Origin: Bacillota bacterium
Lineage (GTDB): Bacteria > Bacillota > Clostridia > Lachnospirales > Lachnospiraceae
NCBI GenBank assembly: GCA_023435895.1
Contig: JAEZLH010000017.1
Span: forward strand, 124,001-188,000
Direction of reading: 5' to 3'
Length of the DNA stretch: 64,000 nt
Within the stretch, counting starts at the first letter, position 1, and the number at the start of each line of letters is the position of its first letter. Made by a program: the position numbers and the translations under genes. The notes under the pieces are model-generated. The model saw nothing but the letters and a program-made list of their open reading frames with translations. It did not search any database and had not been told where the DNA came from. Of this stretch, positions 42,094 to 51,199 are shown one piece after another.

Positions 42094-42701
42094 ACTATCA
42101 AAAAGAACTGGATCAACTAATCAGTGATCTGGATCATAAGAGAGCAAAACTATTGATACATAGCTGTTGTGCTCCTTGCAGCAGTTATGTGCTGGAGTAT
42201 TTAAGTCAATATTTTGAAATAACAATCTATTATTATAATCCGAATATCTATCCGGAAGAAGAATATATTAGAAGAGTAGAGGAACAGCAAAGGTTAATTC
42301 ATGAGATGATGCTTTCTTCAAAAGTTCAATTTCTTCAGGGTGAATTTATTCCGGATACTTTTTATCAGGCAGTAAAAGGGATGGAACAGGAACCAGAGGG
42401 CGGAGAACGCTGTTTTGTCTGTTATGAGATGAGATTAAAGGAATCAGCCATTTTAGCTTCCAAGCTAGGGTTTGATTACTTTACTACTACGCTATCCATC
42501 AGTCCTCATAAGAATGCAGTTAAGTTGAATGAAATTGGAATGAAATACGCAAAAGAATATGGGGTTGCTTATTTACCCTCTGACTTTAAAAAGAAAAACG
42601 GTTATAAACGATCCATAGAGTTATCGAAGGATTACAATTTATATAGGCAGGATTATTGTGGATGCGTCTATTCTTTTCAGAAAAGGATGCAGGAGAAATA
42701 A
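42090..42701 (+). CDS. queH: Epoxyqueuosine reductase QueH
   Basis: Last step of queuosine synthesis (epoxyqueuosine to queuosine in tRNA), non-orthologous replacement of QueG. About 203 residues (former DUF208). The metal-binding Cys clusters are visible: LLIHSCCAPCSSYVLEY at the start, GERCFVCYEMRL in the middle and QDYCGCVYS at the end. TTTLSISPHKN is also conserved. It overlaps the receiver-protein gene by four bases and has no downstream partner in the window. Confidence 0.95.
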   Translation: MNYQKELDQLISDLDHKRAKLLIHSCCAPCSSYVLEYLSQYFEITIYYYNPNIYPEEEYIRRVEEQQRLIHEMMLSSKVQFLQGEFIPDTFYQAVKGMEQEPEGGERCFVCYEMRLKESAILASKLGFDYFTTTLSISPHKNAVKLNEIGMKYAKEYGVAYLPSDFKKKNGYKRSIELSKDYNLYRQDYCGCVYSFQKRMQEK

Positions 42702-42976
42702 TGGATAAAGAGCTAGAGCTGATAGGTTCCTTTCTAAGTAGACATGTGCAATAATAAATCACTTGGTGCTTAGAAGGGAGCGGTTCACTTTGAGCTCTTT
42801 TTTGGTTGAATTATTTCAAAAGAGCTACTTAGAAGACAGGCAGAAATAAACCTAGGAGAATAGAACAGGGTAAACCATAAAGATACAGAGAAACCAAGTG
42901 CTTGCACTGCTTGTATATTGGGAGAAAATACCGAAAAAAGTTAAAATAAACATATGATTTCTGTTTAAATTCAGAG
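42702..42976 (+). other. Structured non-coding region between queH and feoA
   Basis: Nested inverted repeats: TTCTAAGTAG (42732-42741) with CTACTTAGAA (42825-42834); AGCTCTTTT (42793-42801) with AAAAGAGCT (42818-42826); CACTTGGT (42760-42767) with ACCAAGTG (42893-42900). Two of these compete or stack. No frame with a ribosome binding site is seen and no known RNA family is recognised. Confidence 0.5.
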
Positions 42977-43004
42977 TTGACATCGCTCTATCAAGTGCTA
43001 TAAT
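42977..43004 (+). promoter_or_regulatory. Promoter of the feo operon
   Basis: TTGACA (42977-42982) and extended -10 TGCTATAAT (TATAAT 42999-43004) with 16-bp spacing. An iron regulator (Fur/DtxR-like) site would be expected near here; I do not see a clear one. Confidence 0.8.
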
Positions 43005-43081
43005 GAAGTCGGAAAATGATAATCAAATTCATTTACAATATATGTGAAAATAAAGGGATAAATGGGCAAGAGGGTGAAGAG

Positions 43082-43309
43082 ATGACTCTGAATAATGCAA
43101 AAATTGGAAAGAACTACACCGTTAATTCGCTACAGCTTGATCGAGCAATTATGGGGAGGCTTGAAGCACTTGGTCTTACAAATGGAACCAATATTACTAT
43201 TTTAAATCGTAATCGGGAAGGTTCTGTCATATTAATGGTACGAGGTAGTCGATTGGCTCTTGGTAAGGCAATTACTCAATCCATTGATATGAAGGAGGTA
43301 ACACAATGA
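43082..43309 (+). CDS. feoA: Ferrous iron transport protein FeoA
   Basis: SH3-like accessory protein of 75 residues starting MTLNNAKIGKNYTVN, with GRLEALGLTNGTNITIL and LGKAITQSIDM matching the FeoA fold. I start at the ATG at 43082, behind GAGGGTGA; the frame runs further upstream but the extra residues are not FeoA-like. Its stop overlaps feoB by four bases, the standard FeoA-FeoB coupling. Confidence 0.93.
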   Translation: MTLNNAKIGKNYTVNSLQLDRAIMGRLEALGLTNGTNITILNRNREGSVILMVRGSRLALGKAITQSIDMKEVTQ

Positions 43310-45363
43310 AAAGGGAAATACAAGTTGGATTCGTAGGCAATCCTAATTGCGGCAAAACAACGTTATTCAATGCCTATACCGGAGCAAATCTTAAAGTTGC
43401 GAATTGGCCTGGGGTAACCGTTGAGAAGAAGGAAGGTGCCTTTAAATATCATGATGCCCGGTTCAAGCTGGTTGATTTGCCGGGTATCTATAGTCTTACC
43501 TCCTATACAATGGAAGAAAGACTTACCAGAGAGTATATCTTAGAATCCAATGTAGATGTCATTATTAATATAGTAGATGCTTCCAGTCTCGAGAGAAATC
43601 TTTATCTTACCCTTCAGCTATTGGAACTAGGTAAACCAGTAATTCTGGCGTTAAATATGATGGATATTGTGGAAGAGCGAGGAATGGAAATTGATCTTCA
43701 TAGACTCCCCGAGATGTTAGGTATTCCAGTTATTCCTGTATCGGCAAGGAAGAGAACTGGACTGGATATTTTAATGCATACCGTTGCCCATCACCAAGGA
43801 AAATATATAGATAAGAACCTGGAACATCACCATAATAAACAAAAGCAAACATGTGCCACCCATAGACATGAGCATCATATGGATTACCCCGTTGTATATA
43901 GCGATGAAATTGAAGATAAGATTGATGACATCTGTGAATTACTTCAAATGAAATATCCCGGGTTGAACAATACAAGATGGTATGCAATTAAGACTTTGGA
44001 AATGGATGACACTATTTTAAAGAATTATCCGGTTGATTCTTCAAAGAGTTTAGCACGCAGCTATGAGAGTGACATCATCCATCAGAAATATGATTTTATC
44101 GAAGAAATTATTGAAGAGGTTCTTGTTAACAAAAGTAATCAGGCAGCAATCACGGATAAAGTTGATAAAATTCTAACGCATCGTTATTTTGGATTGCCGA
44201 TTTTTCTGGGAATCATGGCATTGGTATTCTTATTCACCTTCCAAGTGGGTGATTTTATAAAGGGTGGTTTTGAAGTCGTCATCGGCGCATTTTCAGGTTG
44301 GGCGCTTCATACCCTGCAAACGATTCAGGCAGGGGAGTTTATTACCTCACTTATTGTTGACGGTATTATTGCAGGTGTTGGAGGGATTCTTACCTTCTTG
44401 CCCAATATCTTTATCTTATTCCTTGCGTTAGCATATCTGGAGGACAGCGGATATATGTCCCGCGTTGCTTATATAATGGATGGAATTATGAGTAAGCTTG
44501 GGTTGACCGGCAGAGCCTTTATACCGATGCTTTTGGGTTTCGGATGTACGGTTCCTGCAATTATGGCCTCCAGGGGACTTGAAAATATTAACGACCGAAG
44601 GAAGACCATCTTAGTGACACCGTTTATGTCCTGCAGTGCGAGACTACCGATTTATGTTCTTTTTTCACAGATGTTTTTTGGAAAGATGGCCATGCTTGCC
44701 GCCTATTCCATGTATCTGATCGGTATTGTTGTTGCTATAACGGTTGCATTCATTATGAAGGGCAATTCTGATCCCAAACTAAGTAATTCCTTGCTGATCG
44801 AGCTTCCTGAATACAAGACTCCCAATCAGCGTACAATATTCATCTATGTATGGGATAAGGTGAAGGAGTATCTGTCCAAGGCAGGAACCACGATTTTTGC
44901 AGCATCCGTAATTATTTGGTTTATTTTAAACTTTGGTCCCTCTGGGATGGTGAAGGATATGTCATTGAGTTTTGGTGCAATCATCGGCAAAGCAGTGGCC
45001 CCGATCTTAGCCCCGGCAGGACTTGGGATGTGGCAGGTAGTATTGGCGCTGATATCAGGGGTGGCAGCAAAGGAAGTAGTGGTTTCAAGTTTTAGCGTAC
45101 TCTTTCAGATTGGAAATATCACCTCACCCCAGGGAATGGCAAGTCTTACGGATGCATTGTCTCAATATGGTTTTAGTGCGCTTAATGCATATTCGTTAAT
45201 GGTATTCAGTCTTTTATATATACCTTGTGCAGCAACCATTGGTGTGATTCAAAGAGAGATGAGATCCCTTCGCTGGACACTGTTCTCCATTGTATTTCAA
45301 CTTGGGGTAGCATTATTTATGGCAACGTTAATCTATCAGATAGGAAGCTTGATTTTGCGTTAG
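43306..45363 (+). CDS. feoB: Ferrous iron transporter FeoB
   Basis: Membrane Fe(II) importer of 685 residues with an N-terminal GTPase domain: G1 GNPNCGKT (residues 11-18), LPGIYSLTSYTMEE (G3 and switch II) and ALNMMDIVEERG (G4). Membrane gates follow, with GFGCTVPAIMASR and SCSARLPIYVLF, the two Cys-containing motifs of FeoB. A His-rich loop (HHQGKYIDKNLEHHH and then HRHEHHMDYP, residues ~165-195) interrupts the region after the G domain and could bind metal. It is coupled to feoA and followed by its small partner. Confidence 0.97.
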   Translation: MKREIQVGFVGNPNCGKTTLFNAYTGANLKVANWPGVTVEKKEGAFKYHDARFKLVDLPGIYSLTSYTMEERLTREYILESNVDVIINIVDASSLERNLYLTLQLLELGKPVILALNMMDIVEERGMEIDLHRLPEMLGIPVIPVSARKRTGLDILMHTVAHHQGKYIDKNLEHHHNKQKQTCATHRHEHHMDYPVVYSDEIEDKIDDICELLQMKYPGLNNTRWYAIKTLEMDDTILKNYPVDSSKSLARSYESDIIHQKYDFIEEIIEEVLVNKSNQAAITDKVDKILTHRYFGLPIFLGIMALVFLFTFQVGDFIKGGFEVVIGAFSGWALHTLQTIQAGEFITSLIVDGIIAGVGGILTFLPNIFILFLALAYLEDSGYMSRVAYIMDGIMSKLGLTGRAFIPMLLGFGCTVPAIMASRGLENINDRRKTILVTPFMSCSARLPIYVLFSQMFFGKMAMLAAYSMYLIGIVVAITVAFIMKGNSDPKLSNSLLIELPEYKTPNQRTIFIYVWDKVKEYLSKAGTTIFAASVIIWFILNFGPSGMVKDMSLSFGAIIGKAVAPILAPAGLGMWQVVLALISGVAAKEVVVSSFSVLFQIGNITSPQGMASLTDALSQYGFSALNAYSLMVFSLLYIPCAATIGVIQREMRSLRWTLFSIVFQLGVALFMATLIYQIGSLILR

Positions 45364-45378
45364 CAGATTGGAGGTTCT

Positions 45379-45564
45379 ATGACAGGAATGATAATTGGAT
45401 TTTTACTAGGAGCGATTATAATAATCTATACAGGCTATGTGGTATATAGAAAGGTTAAGGATATAAAGGAAGGGAAAACCTGTTGCGGAGGCTCTTCCTC
45501 CTGTGCATCCTGTAGTTCTTGCAAAACCTGTCCATCAAAGGATAATTGTAATAAGAATTCGTAG
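45379..45564 (+). CDS. FeoB-associated Cys-rich membrane protein
   Basis: Single-pass protein of 61 residues: one membrane helix (MIIGFLLGAIIIIYTGYVVY), a short basic stretch and a Cys-rich tail with six Cys in CCGGSSSCASCSSCKTC plus one more near the end. This is the known FeoB-associated Cys-rich protein family, found right behind feoB. It starts 15 bases after the feoB stop with a GGAGG site. It probably assists iron handling at the membrane. Confidence 0.93.
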   Translation: MTGMIIGFLLGAIIIIYTGYVVYRKVKDIKEGKTCCGGSSSCASCSSCKTCPSKDNCNKNS

Positions 45565-46028
45565 ATTTGAAGCTTATCAGGAGCAATTTAATGTAGAAAC
45601 AATCACTGAGGATAAGGTTTTAATAACTATCCATGGTGCTGTTTGCATAAAATTGCTCCTTAATCTTATATATAAATTGCCAATGAAATTTATTGAAAGA
45701 CCATTTAATCGCTAATCTTAATTAGAGAAATAAAAATTATCTCAAAATTGTTCTACAAAGTTATATAAATTCCTGAATATAGTTTGTAAAAAGTAACGTC
45801 ATCACGGGAAGAGTGAAGACTGGAAGTTACTTTGGCAATTTAGTCGGTTATAAATGGTTATAAAAAACTTATTATTTTTTCAAAATTAAAAAAGGAAATA
45901 GGCAGTCCTTGTAGAATATTAGTAGTATAGGCATGAGTTCGTCTTATGAATATACATAGTATGAGTTTGGAATAATGTTTATAGATGTTGCTGGCTGGAA
46001 CCCTTTCACACGATGGTGAGGTGATAAT
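45565..46028. other. Intergenic region with two inverted repeats, feo / dgt
   Basis: 464 bp. The first structure pairs 45579-45598 with 45641-45660 (AGGAGCAATTTAATG against AGGAGCAATTTTATG in complement, about 17 of 20 matching) with a smaller GGAT/ATCC stem in the loop and no good T run. The second is AAAGTAAC (45790-45797) with GTTACTTT (45826-45833). The rest is AT-rich; no gene is supported. Confidence 0.5.
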
Positions 46029-47051
46029 ATGGAGCATAGTTTGAATATCCGGCAGAAGCTGGAACAACGAGAACATGTAATCTTAAGTCCGTTTGCGACG
46101 TTTTCCGATGAATCCCTCGGAAGAGATAGTTATGAAGAACCCTGTGATATACGTCCGATTTTTCAAAGAGATCGGGATCGAATTTACCACTGTAAGGCAT
46201 TTCGCAGATTAAAACATAAGACTCAAGTGTTTTTATCTCCGGAAGGTGATCATTACAGAACAAGACTTACCCATACTTTGGAGGTAGCACAAATATCAAG
46301 AACCATAGCAAAGGCACTTCTGCTGAATGAAGATTTAACGGAAGCAATTGCACTGGGTCACGATCTAGGCCATACTCCTTTTGGACATGCCGGGGAACGA
46401 GCTTTGAATCGCATATGCCCGGTAGGCTTTGAACATCACTTACAAAGTATCCGTGTGGTGGAGATTTTAGAAAAGCATGGACAAGGTCTTAATCTTTCAA
46501 AGGAAGTCAGAGATGGAATTAAAAATCATCAGACGGCAGGAAATCCTTCTACACTGGAGGGAAAGATTGTACGCCTATGTGACAAGATCGCTTATATCAA
46601 TCATGATATAGATGATGCAATTAGGGCGCAGCTGATGAAAGAGGAGGATATTCCAAAGGAATACTCCGATGTCTTAGGACATAGCCTTGGAGAAAGGTTA
46701 AACACACTGATTCATGATATTGTAACCAATAGCGAAAATCATAATGATATTAGAATGACACCTGAGATTGAACAAGCCATGCGAAAGCTGAGAGAGTTTA
46801 TGTTTCAGAGTGTGTATTTAAATAAGAAAGCAAAAAGCCAGGAAGAACAAGCGGAACGTTTGCTGGAACAATTATTTATCTATTATATAGAACATCCAAA
46901 TTATTTACCGGCAGAATATATCCATCGTATGGAGCAGCTTAATGAGCCGTTATATCGTGTGGTTTGTGACTATATTGCAGGAATGACGGACAATTACGCA
47001 ATTTCCAAATTTGAATCAATTATGATTCCATCAGCATGGAACGTATATTGA
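46029..47051 (+). CDS. dgt: Deoxyguanosinetriphosphate triphosphohydrolase-like protein
   Basis: HD-domain dNTP triphosphohydrolase of 340 residues that turns dNTPs into nucleosides and triphosphate. Metal ligands are in YRTRLTHTLEVAQ (His), ALGHDLGHTPFGHAGE (His-Asp) and DKIAYINHDIDDA (Asp). This is the short, standalone Dgt type 2 found upstream of dnaG in many clostridia, and dnaG does follow here. The start has AGGTGAT upstream. It likely helps control dNTP pools. Confidence 0.95.
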   Translation: MEHSLNIRQKLEQREHVILSPFATFSDESLGRDSYEEPCDIRPIFQRDRDRIYHCKAFRRLKHKTQVFLSPEGDHYRTRLTHTLEVAQISRTIAKALLLNEDLTEAIALGHDLGHTPFGHAGERALNRICPVGFEHHLQSIRVVEILEKHGQGLNLSKEVRDGIKNHQTAGNPSTLEGKIVRLCDKIAYINHDIDDAIRAQLMKEEDIPKEYSDVLGHSLGERLNTLIHDIVTNSENHNDIRMTPEIEQAMRKLREFMFQSVYLNKKAKSQEEQAERLLEQLFIYYIEHPNYLPAEYIHRMEQLNEPLYRVVCDYIAGMTDNYAISKFESIMIPSAWNVY

Positions 47052-47154
47052 TATTGAATTTATACAGGATTGCAATATAGATGTGACGAGTGAAGTTTCA
47101 GCGAGGGGATAGGAATACTGGTTTCGTGATGAATTGAGATGGGAGGAATATACT

Positions 47155-48927
47155 GTGTTTTATTCGGACGAGCTGGTAGAAGAAATCAGAAGTAAAAATG
47201 ATATTATTAATGTCATCGGTTCTTACATAAGACTGCAGAAAAAGGGCAGCAATCATATGGGGCTCTGCCCCTTTCACAACGAGAAAACCCCTTCCTTCTC
47301 CGTAAGTGCTACCAAGCAGATGTATCATTGCTTTGGTTGCGGTGTAGGCGGTAATGTATTCACCTTTATTATGGAGTATGAAAACTATACGTTTATGGAA
47401 GCCTTAAAGCATTTGGCAGAGCGAGCGGGAGTAGCACTTCCTGAACAGGAATATTCTCAGGAGGCAAGACGCCAATCTGATTTAAAGGGCAGATTGCTGG
47501 AGGCCAATAAACAGGCGGCAAAATATTTTTATTACCAGCTTGTTTCCCCAAGGGGACAAGCCGCCCATGAATATCTGGTGAACAGAGGATTAACAGAAGA
47601 AACAATAAAGCAGTTTGGTCTGGGCTATTCCAACAAGTTTAGCGATGATCTTTATAAGTATCTGAAAGGACTCGGCTATGAGGATGTTTTTTTAAAACAA
47701 TCCGGTCTTGTATCCATTGATGAGCAGAGAGGCGGAACGGATAAATTTTGGAATAGAGTTATGTTTCCCATTATGGACGTAAATCACAGAGTAATCGGCT
47801 TTGGTGGACGTGTTATGGGAGAAGGAATGCCCAAGTATTTAAACTCTCCGGAGACGCTGTTGTTTGATAAAAGCAGGAATCTATATGGGCTAAACTATGC
47901 AAGGGTATCCAGAAAGACACAACTGCTAATCTGTGAAGGTTATATGGATGTAATCGCATTGCATCAAGCCGGATTTACCAATGCAGTCGCTGCTCTTGGA
48001 ACCGCATTTACCATGTTCCACGCCAATTTGCTGAAGAGATATACCAATGAGGTATTGCTTACTTTTGACAGTGATGGAGCCGGAATTCAGGCGGCACTCC
48101 GTGCAATCCCCATATTAAAGGAAGCTGGTTTATCTATTAAAGTGGTGGATATGAAACCTTACAAGGACCCGGATGAATTTATTAAAGCGCTGGGACCAAT
48201 CGAGTATCAAAAGCGTATTGATGTGGCGAAGGGAAGCTTTTTCTTTGAGATTGATATTTTACAAAACGAATTTAATCTGGATGACCCAGAACAAAAAACA
48301 AAGTTCTTTCATGAAACTGCTAAGAAGTTGACCGGCTTCAAGGAAGAATTGGAAAGAAACTTCTATATTGATTCGGTTGCGAAGAACTACCAAATTGATG
48401 TGGATCAGCTGCGCAAATTAGTGAACCGCTTTGGTTCCCAAATGATTGGCGCGAATGAACCCAAAGAATATCGGATCGAGAGTGGAAAAGGAAAGAAGGC
48501 TCCAGAAGATGGAATCACCAAATCGCAGAAATTAATGCTTACCTGGTTGATTGAGGATTATTCTCTATTTGATAAAATAAAAGGGATTTTATCTCCGGAG
48601 GATTTTGCCCAGGGCATCTATAAAGAGGTAGCAGAGTTGGTATTTGATCAGTATGAAAAAGAACATGCTGTAAACCCTGCTAAGATCATTAATTGTTTCC
48701 AAAATAAAGAGGAGCAATCAGAAGTGGCGAGTTTGTTTTCCGCTCAAATTCAAGGAGAGATGGATGAGGCGGGACGTAAAAAGGCACTTAGCGATACCTT
48801 GATGAAATTAAAGGAGCATAGCCTGGATTATCAAAGTCAAAAGGCCATTGAAAAGAATGATACTGAACTTTTGATGAAATTAATTAATCAAAAAATGGAA
48901 CTTAAGAAAAAACAAATCCATTTGTAA
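47155..48927 (+). CDS. dnaG: DNA primase
   Basis: Primase of about 590 residues making RNA primers for replication. The CHC2 zinc-binding domain is at the N-terminus (GLCPFHNEKTPSFSV, then YHCFGCGVGGN), followed by the TOPRIM core with LICEGYMDVIALHQAG and LTFDSDGAG, and a C-terminal helicase-binding region. I start at the GTG at 47155, because GGGAGG lies eight bases upstream; a TTG at 47134 would place the site inside the gene. dgt, dnaG and rpoD form the common clostridial macromolecular-synthesis cluster. Confidence 0.97.
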   Translation: MFYSDELVEEIRSKNDIINVIGSYIRLQKKGSNHMGLCPFHNEKTPSFSVSATKQMYHCFGCGVGGNVFTFIMEYENYTFMEALKHLAERAGVALPEQEYSQEARRQSDLKGRLLEANKQAAKYFYYQLVSPRGQAAHEYLVNRGLTEETIKQFGLGYSNKFSDDLYKYLKGLGYEDVFLKQSGLVSIDEQRGGTDKFWNRVMFPIMDVNHRVIGFGGRVMGEGMPKYLNSPETLLFDKSRNLYGLNYARVSRKTQLLICEGYMDVIALHQAGFTNAVAALGTAFTMFHANLLKRYTNEVLLTFDSDGAGIQAALRAIPILKEAGLSIKVVDMKPYKDPDEFIKALGPIEYQKRIDVAKGSFFFEIDILQNEFNLDDPEQKTKFFHETAKKLTGFKEELERNFYIDSVAKNYQIDVDQLRKLVNRFGSQMIGANEPKEYRIESGKGKKAPEDGITKSQKLMLTWLIEDYSLFDKIKGILSPEDFAQGIYKEVAELVFDQYEKEHAVNPAKIINCFQNKEEQSEVASLFSAQIQGEMDEAGRKKALSDTLMKLKEHSLDYQSQKAIEKNDTELLMKLINQKMELKKKQIHL

Positions 48928-49036
48928 ATTAACCAAAATGAAGCAATTGACTACAAACGCCCCATTTGAGTGCGATTGCATAGTTCATAAAATGATGGTT
49001 AAAATATAAAAAGAGTTAAAGAAGGAAGGATTATCT

Positions 49037-50131
49037 ATGGACGACAATATAGTTAAATTTACGGAGAGACTGAAAGAACTGCTGGCATTTGCCGAGAAAA
49101 AGAAAAATGTACTGGAATACCAGGAAGTGAATGACTTTTTTTCAGATATGGAATTAGATCCCCAGCGTATTGAGAAAATTTATGATTACCTCGACAAGCA
49201 CAATGTCGATGTCCTCAGAATCTCCGAAGAGGATGAGGAGGATATTATCCTCGAGGATGAAGAGGATTTAGAGACCATAGATTTGTCAATTCCTGAAGGT
49301 ATTAACATTGAAGATCCGGTGCGTATGTATTTGAAAGAAATCGGTAAAGTACAGCTTTTGAATGCAGATGAAGAGATTGAATTGGCAAGAAAGATGGAGC
49401 TTGGAGATGAGTACGCAAAGAAACGTCTTGCGGAAGCAAATCTTCGTTTGGTGGTAAGTATTGCAAAGCGTTATGTTGGACGAGGCATGTTATTCCTTGA
49501 TTTGATTCAGGAAGGAAACCTTGGATTAATTAAGGCGGTTGAAAAATTCGATTATCGCAAGGGTTATAAATTCAGTACCTATGCAACCTGGTGGATTAGA
49601 CAAGCTATTACAAGAGCTATTGCAGATCAGGCAAGAACTATTCGTATCCCTGTGCATATGGTAGAAACCATTAATAAGCTTACCAGAGTTCAACGTCAGT
49701 TGTTGCAGGAATTAGGAAGAGAGCCTTCCCCGGAAGAAATCTCAGAAGTAATGAACATGCCGGTGGACAGAGTTCGTGAGATTCAAAAGATCTCACAGGA
49801 GCCGGTATCCCTTGAAACTCCTATTGGTGAAGAGGAAGACAGCCATTTGGGTGATTTCATTCAAGATGATAATGTACCGGTGCCTGCCGACGCAGCTGCA
49901 TTTACCTTATTAAAAGAGCAGCTTGTGGAAGTGCTTGGAACATTAACAGAAAGAGAGCAGAAAGTACTTCGTCTTCGTTTTGGTTTGGATGATGGACGTG
50001 CCCGCACACTGGAAGAAGTGGGTAAGGAATTTAATGTAACCAGAGAGCGTATTCGTCAGATTGAGGCAAAGGCACTTCGTAAGCTGAGACATCCCAGCCG
50101 AAGCCGTAAGCTTAAGGATTATTTAGAATAA
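49037..50131 (+). CDS. rpoD: RNA polymerase primary sigma factor
   Basis: Housekeeping sigma factor (SigA) of 364 residues. Region 1.1 is short and acidic, region 1.2 is PVRMYLKEIGKVQLL, regions 2.3-2.4 (-10 recognition) are GYKFSTYATWWIRQAITRA, region 3 has IRIPVHMVETINKL, and region 4.2 (-35 recognition) has TLEEVGKEFNVTRERIRQIE. The segment LIQEGNLGLIKAVEKFDY is unmistakable. It follows dnaG by 109 bases and is closed by a terminator. Confidence 0.98.
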   Translation: MDDNIVKFTERLKELLAFAEKKKNVLEYQEVNDFFSDMELDPQRIEKIYDYLDKHNVDVLRISEEDEEDIILEDEEDLETIDLSIPEGINIEDPVRMYLKEIGKVQLLNADEEIELARKMELGDEYAKKRLAEANLRLVVSIAKRYVGRGMLFLDLIQEGNLGLIKAVEKFDYRKGYKFSTYATWWIRQAITRAIADQARTIRIPVHMVETINKLTRVQRQLLQELGREPSPEEISEVMNMPVDRVREIQKISQEPVSLETPIGEEEDSHLGDFIQDDNVPVPADAAAFTLLKEQLVEVLGTLTEREQKVLRLRFGLDDGRARTLEEVGKEFNVTRERIRQIEAKALRKLRHPSRSRKLKDYLE

Positions 50132-50154
50132 GAAGAGATTGATTAATATGTGAT

Positions 50155-50198
50155 AAGGGCTTTCGTAAAATGAATTCCATTTTGCTAAAGCCCTTTTC
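50155..50198 (+). terminator. Rho-independent terminator after rpoD
   Basis: AAGGGCTTTCGTAAAATG pairs with CATTTTGCTAAAGCCCTT (one internal mismatch), followed by TTCC; AATTC forms the loop. Confidence 0.9.
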
Positions 50199-50215
50199 CT
50201 AACTATTACTTTAGG

Positions 50216-50243
50216 TTGAAAATATGACAAAACATGGTAGAAT
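50216..50243 (+). promoter_or_regulatory. Possible promoter of trmK
   Basis: TTGAAA (50216-50221) and TAGAAT (50238-50243) separated by 16 bp, downstream of the rpoD terminator and about 125 bases ahead of the chosen trmK start. Confidence 0.5.
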
Positions 50244-50367
50244 AGAGTTGATTAAGCGTTATGGTTTGGCCATTCAGTTTCATAAAGATTAGGCATAACG
50301 GTAACGATATATGATTTATTATGAAATTAAACCTTTATGTAAGGGTTTGCATACAGTGGAGGACAAA

Positions 50368-51087
50368 ATGCAGCTTTCAAAAAGATTACAGATGGTGGCA
50401 GATAGCGTGACGAAGGGTTACCTGGTGGCGGACGTGGGTTGCGACCATGCGTATACATCCATTTATCTTGCCAGGAATCAAATATCCCCTCATATTATTG
50501 CAATGGACGTTAATCAGGGACCCATTGAGCGAGCAAAAGAGAATATTATTCGATATGGATGTAAGGATTTCATTGAAGCCAGAAAATCCAACGGATTAGA
50601 GAAGTTAAACTGTGGAGAAGCCGATTCAGTGATTATTGCGGGTATGGGCGGAGCATTAATGGTACAGATATTGGAGCAGAGTTTAGAAGTAACCAAATCC
50701 CTAAAGGAATTAATCCTGCAACCTCAGTCCGAGATATACAAAGTAAGACAGTTTCTATTGGAAAAGGAATTTATCATCATAGAAGAGAATATGCTAAAAG
50801 AAGACGGTAAATATTATGTGATGATAAAGGCCGTACCTCAAAAATTAGTTGAAGAAAAAGATGTTTTTTTACTAACGAGAGAGGAAGAATTTCATTACGG
50901 TCGTTTGTTATTAAATAGGCAAAATACCATACTGAAAGAATTTCTTTTATGGGATCTGGATTTGTGTGAAGGAATCGCTCAATCCTTGCAGGGCAATCAA
51001 TCTAGTCAGGCCGAACAAAGACGTACTGATATACAAGCTAAAATGGAATTGATTCATAAAGGGTTAGAGTACTTTAAGAAGGAATAA
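50368..51087 (+). CDS. trmK: tRNA (adenine(22)-N(1))-methyltransferase TrmK
   Basis: SAM-dependent methyltransferase of 239 residues modifying A22 in tRNA. It begins MQLSKRLQMVADSVTKGYLV, followed by ADVGCDHAYTSIYLA (SAM-binding motif I), AMDVNQGPIERAKENI and VIIAGMGGALMVQILE, all typical of TrmK (COG2384). I start at the ATG at 50368 with GGAGG five bases upstream; the frame is open back to 50311. The gene next to rpoD is trmK in many Firmicutes, which supports the name. Confidence 0.95.
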   Translation: MQLSKRLQMVADSVTKGYLVADVGCDHAYTSIYLARNQISPHIIAMDVNQGPIERAKENIIRYGCKDFIEARKSNGLEKLNCGEADSVIIAGMGGALMVQILEQSLEVTKSLKELILQPQSEIYKVRQFLLEKEFIIIEENMLKEDGKYYVMIKAVPQKLVEEKDVFLLTREEEFHYGRLLLNRQNTILKEFLLWDLDLCEGIAQSLQGNQSSQAEQRRTDIQAKMELIHKGLEYFKKE

Positions 51088-51199
51088 CAGGAAAATGTTA
51101 ATATATATTATCTAGAGGAAATTGAGTATCAAAAGGTAAATACCTGACTTTTGATATTCCACTCAGAAAGAAGATAGAAAGGGAAGAGGAGAAAACACC

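Noticed and set aside
45503..45715. 70-codon frame overlapping the FeoB-associated gene
   Set aside because: It overlaps a recognised gene in another frame and then runs through an inverted repeat; no ribosome binding site.
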